Shown here in pieces: positions 11,611-23,941 of a stretch of DNA of 64,000 bases; the first letter of the stretch is position 1, and each line of letters starts with the position of its first letter. A program made the translations under genes and the position numbers. The notes under the pieces were generated by a model. The model searched no databases, was not told the origin of the DNA, and saw only the letters and a program-made list of their open reading frames with translations. The stretch comes from Euonymus europaeus. Taxonomy: Eukaryota > Streptophyta > Magnoliopsida > Celastrales > Celastraceae. Location: assembly GCA_963580455.1 (NCBI GenBank), contig OY756967.1:10810501-10874500 (forward strand). The letters are read 5' to 3'.

Positions 11611-11771
11611 AAGCTTATACTCATGAAATTTGATATAGAAGAACAATAAAAATTGTACACCGAGCAACCTTGATTGTCCGAAATTGCTCAACTCTCTCTA
11701 TGGAGGGAGCTTTTGAAGGTTTTGTCCATTTGTCATATAAACTTGGGATTTTGGAATCGAAATAATCTAGG
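11611..11771 (+). repeat. Representative monomer type g (161 bp)
   Basis: Markers are ACTCATGAAATTTGATATAG, CAACCTTGATTGTCCG and an extra G in TATGGAGGGAGC that makes the unit 161 bp. This copy ends with the f-like tail CTTGGG...CTAGG, so it is itself a recombinant; other g copies end GTTGTTGTTTTGGC. Confidence 0.9.
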
Positions 11772-11931
11772 AAGCTTATACTCATAAAATTTGACATAGA
11801 AGAACAATAAAAAGTGTCAATCGAGCAACTTTGATGTTCTGAAGTTGCTCAACTCTCTCTATTGAGGGGCTTTTGAAGGTTTTGTCCATTTGTCATAGAA
11901 AGTTGTTGTTTTGGCATCGAAATAATCTTGG
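11772..11931 (+). repeat. Representative monomer type e' (e variant)
   Basis: Markers are AAAAAGTGTCAATCG and GATGTTCTGAAGTTGCTC, then TATTGAGGGGC and the tail GTTGTTGTTTTGGCATCG. It appears in some higher-order units and not in others. Confidence 0.88.
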
Positions 11932-12091
11932 AAGCTTATACTCATAAAATTTGACATAGAAGAACAATAAAACGTGTACACCGAGCAACTTTGATGTTCC
12001 GAAGTTGCTCAACTCTCTCTATGAAGGAGCTTTTGAATGTTTTGTCCATTTTTCATAGAAAGTTGGTCTTTTGCCATCGAAATAATCTTGG
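11932..12091 (+). repeat. Representative monomer type h
   Basis: Markers are AAAACGTGTACACCGAGCAAC, an intact dyad with loop text TGATGTTCCG, TATGAAGGAGC, TTTTGAATG, and the tail GTTGGTCTTTTGCCATCG. Length is 160 bp. Confidence 0.9.
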
Positions 12092-12251
12092 AAGCTTATA
12101 CTCATAAAATTTGACATAGGAGAACAATAAAAATTGTACACCGAGCAACTTTGATGTTCGGAATTTGCTCAACTCTCTCTATGAAGGAGCTTTTGAATGT
12201 TTTGTCCATTTGTCATAGAAAGTTAGTCTTTTGCCATCGGAATAATCTTGG
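12092..12251 (+). repeat. Representative monomer type i
   Basis: Markers are GACATAGGAGAACAATAAA, a right dyad arm changed to GAATTTGCTC, TATGAAGGAGC, TTTTGAATG and CTTTTGCCATCG. Length is 160 bp. It precedes c' in the canonical order. Confidence 0.9.
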
Positions 12252-13690
12252 AAGCTTATACTCATACAATTTGACATAGGAGAACAATAAAAAGTGTACA
12301 CCGAGCAACATTGATAGTCCGAAGTTGCTCAACTCTCTCTATGGAGGAGCTTTTAACGGGTTTGTCCATTTGTCATAGAAAGTTTGTGTTTTCGCATCGA
12401 AATAATCCTGGAAGCTCATACTCATAAAATTCGACATAGAAGAACAATAAAACGTGCACACCGAGCATCTTTGATAGTCCGAAGTTGCTCAACTCTCTCT
12501 ATGGAGGAGCTTTTAACGGTTTTGTCCATTTGTCATAGAAAGTTGGTGTTTTCGCATCGAAATAATCTTGGAAGTTCATTTTCGTAAAATTTAACATAGA
12601 AGAACAATAAAAATTGTACACCGAGCAACTTTGATTGTCCGAAGTTGCTCAACTCTCTCTATGGAGGAGCTTTTAACGGGTTTGTCGATTTGTCGAAGAA
12701 AGTTGCTGTTTTGGCATCGAAATAATCTTGGAAGCTTATACTCATAAAATTTGACATAGATGAACATTAAAAAGTGTACACCGAGCAACTTTGATAGTCC
12801 GAAGTTGCTCAACTCTCTCTATGGAGGAGCTTTTAACGGTTTTGTCCATTTGTCATAGAAAGTTTGTGTTTTCGCATCGAAATAATCCTGGAAGCTCATA
12901 CTCATAAAATTCGACATAGAAGAACAATAAAACATGCACACCGAGCATCTTTGATAGTCCGAAGTTGCTCAACTCTCTCTATGGAGGAGCTTTTAACGGT
13001 TTTGTCCATTTGTCATAGAAAGTTGGTGTTTTTGCATTGAAATAATCTTGGAAGTTCATTTTCGTAAAATTTAACATAGAAGAACAATAAAAATTGTACA
13101 CCGAGCAACTTTGATTGTCCGAAGTTGCTCAACTCTCTCTATGGAGGAGCTTTTAACGGGTTTGTCGATTTGTCGAAGAAAGTTGCTGTTTTGGCATCGA
13201 AATAATCTTGGAAGCTTATACTCATAAAATTTGACATAGATGAACATTAAAAGGTGTACAACGAGCAACTTTGATAGTCCGAAGTTGCTCAACTCTCTCT
13301 ATGGAGGAGCTTTTAACGGTTTTGTCCATTTGTCATAGAAAGTTTGTGTTTTCGCATCGAAATAATCCTGGAAGCTCATACTCATAAAATTCGACATAGA
13401 AGAACAATAAAACATGCACACCGAGCATCTTTGATAGTCCGAGGTTGCTCAACTCTCTCTATGGAGGAGCTTTTAACGGTTTTGTCCATTTGTCATAGAA
13501 AGTTGATGTTTTTGCATCGAAATAATCTTGGAAGCTCATTTTCATAAAATTTAACATAGAAGAACAATAAAAATTGTACACCGAGCAACTTTGATTGTCC
13601 AAAGTTGCCCAACTCTCTCTATGGAGGAGCTTTAACGGCTTTGTCGATTTGTCATAGAAAGTTGCTGTTTTGGCATCGAAATAATCTTGG
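12252..13690 (+). repeat. c-a-b trimer expansion, three units of 480 bp
   Basis: Nine monomers in the order c'-a-b-c-a-b-c-a-b are followed by type d at 13691. The length of 1439 bp is 9 x 160 minus one base lost in the last b (GGAGCTTTAACGG). The same module occurs with a different number of trimers elsewhere. Confidence 0.9.
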
Positions 13691-14954
13691 AAGCTTATAC
13701 TCATAAAATTTGACATAGAAGAACAATAAAACGTGTACACCGAGCATCTTTGATGTTCCGAAATGGGTCAACTCTCTCTATGAAGGAGCTTTTAACTGTT
13801 TTATCCATTTGTCATAGAAACTTGGGATTTTGGCATCGAAATAATCTAGGAAGCTTATACTCATAAAATTTGACATAGAAGAACAATAAAAAGTGTCAAC
13901 CGAGCAACTTTAATGTTTCGAAGTTGCTCAACTCTCTCTATGGAGGAGCTTTTGAAGGTTTTGTCCATTTGTCATAGAAAGTTGTTGTTTTGTCATCGAA
14001 ATAATCTTGGAAGCTTATACTCATAAAATTTGACATAGAAGAACAATAAAACGTGTACACCGAGCATCTTTGATGGTTCGAAATTGGTCAATTCTCTCTA
14101 TGAAGGTGCTTTTAACAGTTTTCCCCATTTGTCATAGAAACATGGGATTTTGGCATCGAAATAATCTAGGAAACTTATACTCATGAAATTTGATATAGAA
14201 GAACAATAAAAATTGTACAGCGAGCAACCTTGATTGTCCGAAGTTGCTCAACTCTCTCTATGGAGGGAGCTTTTGAAGGTTTTGTCCATTTGTCATAGAA
14301 AGTTGTTGTTTTGGCATCGAAATAGAAGCTTATACTCATAAAATTTGACATAGAAGAACAATAAAACGTGTACACCGAGCAACTTTGATGTTCCGAAGTT
14401 GCTCAACTCTCTTTATGAAGGAGCTTTTGAATGTTTTGTCCATTTGTCATAGAAAGTTGGTCTTTTGCCATCAAAATAATCTTGGAAGCTTATACTCATA
14501 AAATTTGACATAGGAGAACAATAAAAAGTGTACACCGAGCAACTTTGATGTTCCGAATTTGCTCAACTCTCTCTATGAAGGAGCTTTTGAATGTTTTGTC
14601 CATTTGTCACAGAAAGTTGGTCTTTTGCCATCGAAATAATCTTGGAAGCTTATAATCATAAAATTTGACATAGGAGAACAATAAAAAGTTTACACCGAGC
14701 AACATTGATAGTCCGAAGTTGCTCAACTCTCTCTTTGGAGGAGCTTTTACCGGTTTTGTCCATTTGTCATAGAAATTTTTGTTTTCGCATCGAAATAATC
14801 CTAGAAGCTCATACTCATAAAATTCGACATAGAAGAACAATAAAACATGCACACCGAGCATCTTTGATAGTCCGAAGTTGCTCAACTCTCTCTATGGAGG
14901 AGCTTTTGAAGGTTTTGTCCATTTGTCATAGAAAGTTGCTGTTTTGGCATCGAA

Positions 14955-17900
14955 ATAATCTTGGAAGCTTATACTCATAAAATTTGACATAGAAGAACAA
15001 TAAAACGTGTACACCGAGCATCTTTGATGGTCCGAAATTGGTCAATTCTCTCTATGAAGGACCTTTTAACAGTTTTCTCCATTTGTCATAGAAACTTGGG
15101 ATTTTGGCATCGAAATAATCTAGGAAGCTTATACTCATGAAATTTGATATAGAAGAACAATAAAAATTGTACACCGAGCAACCTTGATTGTCCGAAATTG
15201 CTCAACTCTCTCTATGGAGGGAGCTTTTGAAGGTTTTGTCCATTTGTCATATAAACTTGGGATTTTGGAATCGAAATAATCTAGGAAGCTTATACTCATA
15301 AAATTTGACATAGAAGAACAATAAAAGTGTCAATCGAGCAACTTTGATGTTCTGAAGTTGCTCAACTCTCTCTATTGAGGGGCTTTTGAAGGTTTTGTCC
15401 ATTTGTCATAGAAAGTTGTTGTTTTGGCATCGAAATAATCTTGGAAGCTTATACTCATAAAATTTGACATAGAAGAACAATAAAACGTGTACACCGAGCA
15501 ACTTTGATGTTCCGAAGTTGCTCAACTCTCTCTATGAAGGAGCTTTTGAATGTTTTGTCCATTTGTCATAGAAAGTTGGTCTTTTGCCATCGAAATAATC
15601 TTGGAAGCTTATACTCATAAAATTTGACATAGGAGAACAATAAAAAGTGTACACCGAGCAACTTTGATGTTCGGAATTTGCTCAACTCTCTCTATGAAGG
15701 AGCTTTTGAATGTTTTGTCCATTTGTCATAGAAAGTTAGTCTTTTGCCATCGGAATAATCTTGGAAGCTTATACTCATACAATTTGACATAGGAGAACAA
15801 TAAAAAGTGTACACCGAGCAACTTTGATAGTCCGAAGTTGCTCAACTCTCTCTATGGAGGAGCTTTTAACGGGTTTGTCCATTTGTCATAGAAAGTTTGT
15901 GTTTTCGCATCGAAATAATCCTGGAAGCTCATACTCATAAAATTCGACATAGAAGAACAATAAAACGTGCACACCGAGCATCTTTGATAGTCCGAAGTTG
16001 CTCAACTCTCTCTATGGAGGAGCTTTTAACGGTTTTGTCCATTTGTCATAGAAAGTTGGTGTTTTTGCATCGAAATAATCTTGGAAGTTCATTTTCGTAA
16101 AATTTAACATAGAAGAACAATAAAAATTGTACACCGAGCAACTTTGATTGTCCGAAGTTGCTCAACTGTCTCTATGGAGGAGCTTTTAACGGGTTTGTCG
16201 ATTTGTCGAAGAAAGTTGCTGTTTTGGCATCGAAATAATCTTGGAAGCTTATACTCATAAAATTTGACATAGATGAACATTAAAAAGTGTACACCGAGCA
16301 ACTTTGATAGTCCGAAGTTGCTCAACTCTCTCTATGGAGGAGCTTTTAACGGTTTTGTACATTGGTCATAGAAAGTTTGTGTTTTCGCATCGAAATAATC
16401 CTGGAAGCTCATACTCATAAAATTCGACATAGAAGAACAATAAAACATGCACACCGAGCATCTTTGATAGTCCGAAGTTGCTCAACTCTCTCTATGGAGG
16501 AGCTTTTAACGGTTTTGTCCATTTGTCATAGAAAGTTGGTGTTTTTGCATTGAAATAATCTTGGAAGTTCATTTTCGTAAAATTTAACATAGAAGAACAA
16601 TAAAAATTGTACACCGAGCAACTTTGATTGTCAGAAGTTGCTCAACTCTCTCTATGGAGGAGCTTTTAACGGGTTTGTTGATTTGTCGAAGAAAGTTGCT
16701 GTTTGGCATCGAAATAATCTTGGAAGCTTATACTCATAAAATTTGACATAGATGAACATTAAAAGGTGTACAACGAGCAACTTTGATAGTCCGAAGTTGC
16801 TCAACTCTCTCTATGGAGGAGCTTTTAACGGTTTTGTCCATTTGTCATAGAAAGTTTGTGTTTTCGCATCGAAATAATCCTGGAAGCTCATACTCTTAAA
16901 ATTTGACATAGAAGAACAATAAAACATGCACACCGAGCATCTTTGATAGTCCGAGGTTGCTCAACTCTCTCTATGGAGGAGCTTTTAACGGTTTTGTCCA
17001 TTTGTCATAGAAAGTTGATGTTTTTGCATCGAAATAATCTTGGAAGCTCATTTTCATAAAATTTAACATAGAAGAACAATAAAAATTGTACACCGAGCAA
17101 CTTTGATTGTCCAAAGTTGCCCAACTCTCTCTATGGAGGAGCTTTAACGGCTTTGTCGATTTGTCATAGAAAGTTGCTGTTTTGGCATCGAAATAATCTT
17201 GGAAGCTTATACTCATAAAATTTGACATAGAAGAACAATAAAACGTGTACACCGAGCATCTTTGATGTTCCGAAATGGGTCAACTCTCTCTATGAAGGAG
17301 CTTTTAACTGTTTTATCCATTTGTCATAGAAACTTGGGATTTTGGCATCGAAATAATCTAGGAAGCTTATACTCATAAAATTTGACATAGAAGAACAATA
17401 AAAAGTGTCAACCGAGCAACTTTGATGTTTCGAAGTTGCTCAACTCTCTCTATGGAGGAGCTTTTGAAGGTTTTGTCCATTTGTCATAGAAAGTTGTTGT
17501 TTTGTCATCGAAATAATATTGGAAGCTTATACTCATAAAATTTGAGATAGAAGAACAATAAAACGTGTACACCGAGCATCTTTGATGGTCCGAAATTGGT
17601 CAATTCTCTCTATGAAGGTGCTTTTAACAGTTTTCTCCATTTGTCATAGAAACTTGGGATTTTGGCATCGAAATAATCTAGGAAACTTATACTCATGAAA
17701 TTTGATATAGAAGAACAATAAAAAGTGTACAGCGAGCAACCTTGATTGTCCGAAGTTGCTCAACTCTCTCTATGGAGGGAGCTTTTGAAGGTTTTGTCCA
17801 TTTGTCATAGAAAGTTGTTGTTTTGGCATCGAAATAGAAGCTTATACTCATAAAATTTGACATAGAAGAACAATAAAACGTGTACACCGAGCAACTTTGA

Positions 17901-18402
17901 TGTTCCGAAGTTGCTCAACTCTCTTTATGAAGGAGCTTTTGAATGTTTTGTCCATTTGTCATAGAAAGTTGGTCTTTTGCCATCAAAATAATCTTGGAAG
18001 CTTATACTCATAAAATTTGACATAGGAGAACAATAAAAAGTGTACACCGAGCAACTTTGATGTTCCGAATTTGCTCAACTCTCTCTATGAAGGAGCTTTT
18101 GAATGTTTTGTCCATTTGTCACAGAAAGTTGGTCTTTTGCCATCGAAATAATCTTGAAAGCTTATAATCATAAAATTTGACATAGGAGAACAATAAAAAG
18201 TTTACACCGAGCAACATTGATAGTCCGAAGTTGCTCAACTCTCTCTTTGGAGGAGCTTTTAACGGTTTTGTCCATTTGTCATAGAAATTTGTGTTTTCGC
18301 ATCGAAATAATCCTAGAAGCTCATACTCATAAAATTCGACATAGAAGAACAATAAAACATGCACACCGAGCATCTTTGATAGTCCGAAGTTGCTCAACTC
18401 TC
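14955..18402 (+). repeat. 3.5-kb tandem duplication, copy 2
   Basis: The second copy begins after a mosaic monomer (14795-14954) in which an a-type front half passes into a tail of another type within TATGGAGGAGCTTTT. Type f follows, so the usual b, d, e series is skipped at this border. Confidence 0.85.
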
Positions 18403-20899
18403 TCTATGGAGGAGCTTTTAACGGTTTTGTCCATTTGTCATAGAAAGTTGCTGTTTTTGCATCGAAATAATCTTGGAAGCTCATTTTCATAAAATTTAAC
18501 ATAGAAGAACAATAAAAATTGTACACCGAGCAACTTTGATTGTCCGAAGTTGCCCAACTCTCTCTATGGAGGAGCTTTTAACGGCTTTGTCGATTTGTCA
18601 TAGAAAGTTGCTGTTTTGGCATCGAAATAATCTTGGAAGCTTATACTCATAAAATTTGACATAGAAGAACAATAAAACGTGTACACCGAGCATCTTTGAT
18701 GTTCCGAAATGGGTCAACTCTCTCTATGAAGCAGCTTTTAACTGTTTTATCCATTTGTCATAGAAACTTGGGATTTTGGCATCAAAATAATCTAGGAAGC
18801 TTATACTCATAAAATTTGACATAGAAGAACAATAAAAAGTGTCAACCGAGCAACTTTGATGTTTCGAAGTTGCTCAACTCTCTCTATGGAGGAGCTTTTG
18901 AAGGGTTTGTCCATTTGTCATAGAAAGTTGTTGTTTTGTCATCGAAATAATCTTGGAAGCTTATACTCATAAAATTTGACATAGAAGAACAATAAAACGT
19001 GTACACCGAGCATCTTTGATGGTCCGAAATTGGTCAATTCTCTCTATGAAGGACCTTTTAACAGTTTTCTCCATTTGTCATAGAAACTTGGGATTTTGGC
19101 ATCGAAATAATCTAGGAAGCTTATACTCATGAATTTTGATATAGAAGAACAATAAAAAGTGTACACTGAGCAACCTTGATTGTCCGAAGTTGCTCAACTC
19201 TCTCTATGGAGGGAGCTTTTGAAGGTTTTGTCCATTTGTCATAGAAAGTTGTTGTTTTGTCATCGAAATAATCTTGGAAGCTTATACTCATAAAATTTTA
19301 CATAGAAGAACAATAAAACGTGTACACCGAGCATCTTTGATGGTCCGAAATTGGTCAATTCTCTCTATGAAGGACCTTTTAACAGTTTTCTCCATTTGTC
19401 ATATAAACTTGGGATTTTGGCATCGAAATAATCTAGGAAGCTTATACTCATGAAATTTGATATAGAAGAACAATAAAAAGTGTACACTGAGCAACCTTGA
19501 TTGTCCGAAGTTGCTTAACTCTCTCTATGGAGGGAGCTTTTGAAGGTTTTGTCCATTTGTCATAGAAAAATGTTATTTTGGCATCGAAATAATCTTGGAA
19601 GCTTATACTCATAAAATTTGACATAGAAGAACAATAAAACGTGTACACCGAGCAACTTTGATGTTCCGAAGTTGCTCAACTCTCTCTATGAAGGAGCTTT
19701 TGAATGTTTTGTCCATTTGTCATAGAAAGTTGGTCTTTTGCCATCGAAATAATCTTGGAAGCTTATACTCATAAAATTTGACATAGGACAACAATAAAAA
19801 GTGTACACCGAGCAACTTTGATGTTCCGAATTTGCTCAACTCTCTCTATGAAGGAACTTTTGAATGTTTTGTCCATTTGTCATAGAAAGTTGGTCTTTTG
19901 CCATCGAAATAATCTTGGAAGCTTATACTCATAAAATTTGACATAGGAGAACAATAAAAATTGTACACCGAGCAACTTTGATGTTCCGAAGTTGCTCAAC
20001 TCTCTCTATGGAGGACCTTTTGAATGTTTTGTCCATTTGTCATAGAAAGTTGGTCTTTTGCCATCGAAATAATCTTGGAAGCTTATACTCATAAAATTTG
20101 ACATAGATGAACATTAAAAAGTGTACACCGAGCAACTTTGATAGTCCGAAGTTGCTCAACTCTCTCTATGGAGGAGCTTTTAACGGTTTTATCCATTTTT
20201 CATAGAAAGTTTGTGTTTTCGCATCGAAATAAACCTGGAAGCTCATACTCATAAAATTCGACATAGAAGAACAATAAAACGTGCACACCGAGCATCTTCG
20301 TTAGTTCGAAGTTGCTCAACTCTTTCTATGGAGGAGCTTTTAACGGTTTTGTCCATTTGTCATAGAAAGTTGGTGTTTTGGCATCGAAATAATCTTAGAA
20401 GCTCATTTTCGTAAAATTTAACATAGAAGAACAATAAAAATTGTACACCGAGCAACTTTGATTGTCCGAAGTTGCTCAACTCTCTCTATGGAGGAGCTTT
20501 TAACGGGTTTGTCGATTTGTCATAGAAAGTTGCTGTTTTGGCATCGAAATAATCTTGGAAGCTTATACTCATAAAATTTGACATAGATGAACATTAAAAA
20601 GTGTACACCGAGCAACTTTGATAGTCCGAAGTTGCTCAACTCTCTCTATGGAGGAGCTTTTAACGGTTTTGTCCATTTGTCATAGAAAGTTTGTGTTTTT
20701 GCATCGAAATAATCCTAGAAGCTCATACTCATAAAATTCGACATAGAAGAACAATAAAACATTCACACCGAGCATCTTTGATAGTCCGAAGTTGCTCAAC
20801 TCTCTCTATGGAGGAGCTTTTAACGGTTTTCTCCATTTGTCATAGAAAGTTGATGTTTTTGCATCGAAATAATATTGGAAGCTTATACTCATAAAATTT

Positions 20900-22335
20900 G
20901 AGATAGAAGAACAATAAAACGTGTACACCGAGCATCTTTGATGGTCCGAAATTGGTCAATTCTCTCTATGAAGGACCTTTTAACAGTTTTCTCCATTTGT
21001 CATAGAAACTTGGGATTTTGACATCGAAATAATCTAGGAAGCTTATACTCAAGAAATTTGATATAGAAGAACAATAAAAAGTATACACCGAGCAACCTTG
21101 ATTGTCCGAAGATGCTCAACTCTCTCTATGGAGGGAGCTTTTGAAGGTTTTGTCCATTTGTCATAGAAACTTGGGATTTTAGCATCGAAATAATCTAGGG
21201 AGCTTATACTCATAAAAATTGACATAGAAGAACAATAAAAAGTGTCAATCGAGCAACTTTGATGTTCTGAAGTTGCTCAACTCTCTCTATGGAGGAGCTA
21301 TTGAAGGTTTTGTCCATTTGTCATAGAAAGTTGTTGTTTTGGCATCGAAATAATCTTGGAAGCTTATACTCATAAAATTTGACATAGAAGAACAATAAAA
21401 CGTGTACACCGAGCAACTTTGATGTTCCGAAGTTGCTCAACTCTCTCTATGAAGGAGCTTTTGAATGTTTTGTCCATTTGTCATAGAAAGTTGGTCTTTT
21501 GCGATCGAAATAATCTTGGAAGCTTATACTCATAAAATTTGATATAGGAGAACAATAAAAAGTGTACACCGAGCAACTTTGATGTTCCGAATTTGCTCAA
21601 CTCTCTCTATGAAGGAGCTTTTGAATGTTTTGTCCATTTGTCATAGAAAGTTGGTCTTTTGCCATCGAAATAATCTTGGAAGCTTATACTCATAAAATTT
21701 GACATAGGAGAACAATAAAAAGTGTACACCGAGCAACATTGATAGTCCGAAGTTGCTCAACTCTCTCTATGGAGGAGCTTTTAACGGTTTTGTCCATTTG
21801 TCATAGAAAGTTTGTGTTTTCGCATCGAAATAATCCTGGAAGCTCATACTCATAAAATTCGACATAGATGAACATTAAAAAGTGTACACCGAGCAACTTT
21901 GATAGTCCGAAGTTGCTCAACTCTCTCTATGGAGGAGCTTTTAACGGTTTTGTCCATTTGTCATAGAAAGTTTGTGTTTTCGCATCGAAATAATCCTGGA
22001 AGCTCATACTCATAAAATTCGACATAGAAGAACAATAAAACGTGCACACCGAGCATCTTTGATAGTCCGAAGTTGCTCAACTCTCTCTATGGAGGAGCTT
22101 TTAACGGTTTTGTCCATTTGTCATAGAAAGTTGGTGTTTTTGCATCGAAATAATCTTGGAAGCTCATTTTCGTAAAATTTAACATAGAAGAACAATAAAA
22201 ATTGTACACCGAGCAAATTTGATTGTCCGAAGTTGCTCAACTCTCTCTATGGAGGAGCTTTTAACGGGTTTGTCGATTTGTCATAGAAAGTTGCTGTTTT
22301 GGCATCGAAATAATCTTGGAAGCTTATACTCATAA
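20900..22335 (+). repeat. 3042-bp tandem duplication, copy 1
   Basis: It matches 23942-25377 with offset 3042. Markers are TTTGAGATAGAAG, TTGACATCG, ACTCAAGAAATTTGATATAG and AAAGTATACACC. Confidence 0.85.
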
Positions 22336-23941
22336 AATTTAACATAGAAGAACAATAAAACGTGTACACCGAGCATCTTTGATGGTCCGAAATTGGTCAA
22401 TTCTCTCTATGAAGGACCTTTTAACAGTTTTCTCCATTTGTCATATAAACTTGGGATTTTGGCATCGAAATAATCTAGGAAGCTTATACTCATGAAATTT
22501 GATATAGAAGAACAATAAAAAGTGTACACTGAGCAACCTTGATTGTCCGAAGTTGCTCAACTCTCTCTATGGAGGGAGCTTTTGAAGGTTTTGTCCATTT
22601 GTCATAGAAAGTTGGTCTTTTGCCATCGAAATAATCTTGGAAGCTTATACTCATAAAATTTGACATAGGAGAACAATAAAAAGTGTACACCGAGCAACTT
22701 TGATGTTCCGAAGTTGCTCAACTCTCTCTATGGAGCAGCTTCTAACGGTTTTGTCCATTTGTCATAGAAAGTTTGTGTTTTAGCATCGAAATAATCCTGG
22801 AAGCTCATACTCATAAAATTCGACATAGATGAACATTAAAAAGTGTACACCGAGCAACTTTGATAGTCCGAAGTTGCTCAACTCTCTCTATGGAGGAGCT
22901 TTAAACGGTTTTGTCCATTTGTCATAGAAAGTTTGTGTTTTCGCATCGAAATAATCCTGGAAGCTCATACTCATAAAATTCGACATAGAAGAACAATAAA
23001 ACGTGCACACCGAGCATCTTTGATAGTCCGAAGTTGCTCAACTCTCTCTATGGAGGAGCTTTTAACGGTTTTGTCCATTTGTCATAGAAAGTTGGTGTTT
23101 TTGCATCGAAATAATCTTGGAAGCTCATTTTCGTAAAATTTAACATAGAAGAACAATAAAAATTGTACACCGAGCAAATTTGATTGTCCGAAGTTGCTCA
23201 ACTCTCTCTATGGAGGAGCTTTTAACGGGTTTGTCGATTTGTCATAGAAAGTTGCTGTTTTGGCATCGAAATAATCTTGGAAGCTTATACTCATAAAATT
23301 TGACATAGATGAACATTAAAAAGTGTACACCGAGCAACTTTGATAGTCCGAAGTTGCTCAACTCTCTCTATGGAGGAGCTTTTAACGGTTTTGTCCATTT
23401 GTCATAGAAAGTTTGTGTTTTTGCATCGAAATAATCCTAGAAGCTCATACTCATAAAATTCGACATAGAAGAACAATAAAACATTCACACCGAGCATCTT
23501 TGATAGTCCGAAGTTGCTCAACTCTCTCTATGGAGGAGCTTTTAACGGTTTTCTCCATTTGTCATAGAAAGTTGATGTTTTTGCATCGAAATAATATTGG
23601 AAGCTTATACTCATAAAATTTGAGATAGAAGAACAATAAAACGTGTACACCGAGCATCTTTGATGTTCCGAAATGGGTCAACTCTCTCTATGAAGGAGCT
23701 TTTAACTGTTTTATCCATTTGTCATAGAAACTTGGGATTTTGGCATCGAAATAATCTAGGAAGCTTATACTCATAAAATTTGACATAGAAGAACAATAAA
23801 AAGTGTCAACCGAGCAACTTTGATGTTTCGAAGTTGCTCAACTCTCTCTATGGAGGAGCTTTTGAAGGTTTTGTCCATTTGTCATAGAAAGTTGTTGTTT
23901 TGTCATCGAAATAATATTGGAAGCTTATACTCATAAAATTT

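Larger units (their letters stand above)
9501..14020 (+). repeat. 4.5-kb block repeated at 24212-28541
   Basis: The offset is 14711 at first, 14551 after one monomer is missing from the second copy near 25480, and 14521 after a 30-bp deletion at 26938. Shared markers include CTAGGGAGC, CATAAAAATTGACATAG, CATAGAACGTTGCTG and the one-base loss in GGAGCTTTAACGG. Confidence 0.85.
11451..14954 (+). repeat. 3.5-kb tandem duplication, copy 1
   Basis: It matches 14965-18402 with an offset that steps 3514, 3513, 3512 because the second copy has one-base losses near 15325 (AATAAAAGTGTC) and 16701 (GCTGTTTGGC). Confidence 0.87.
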
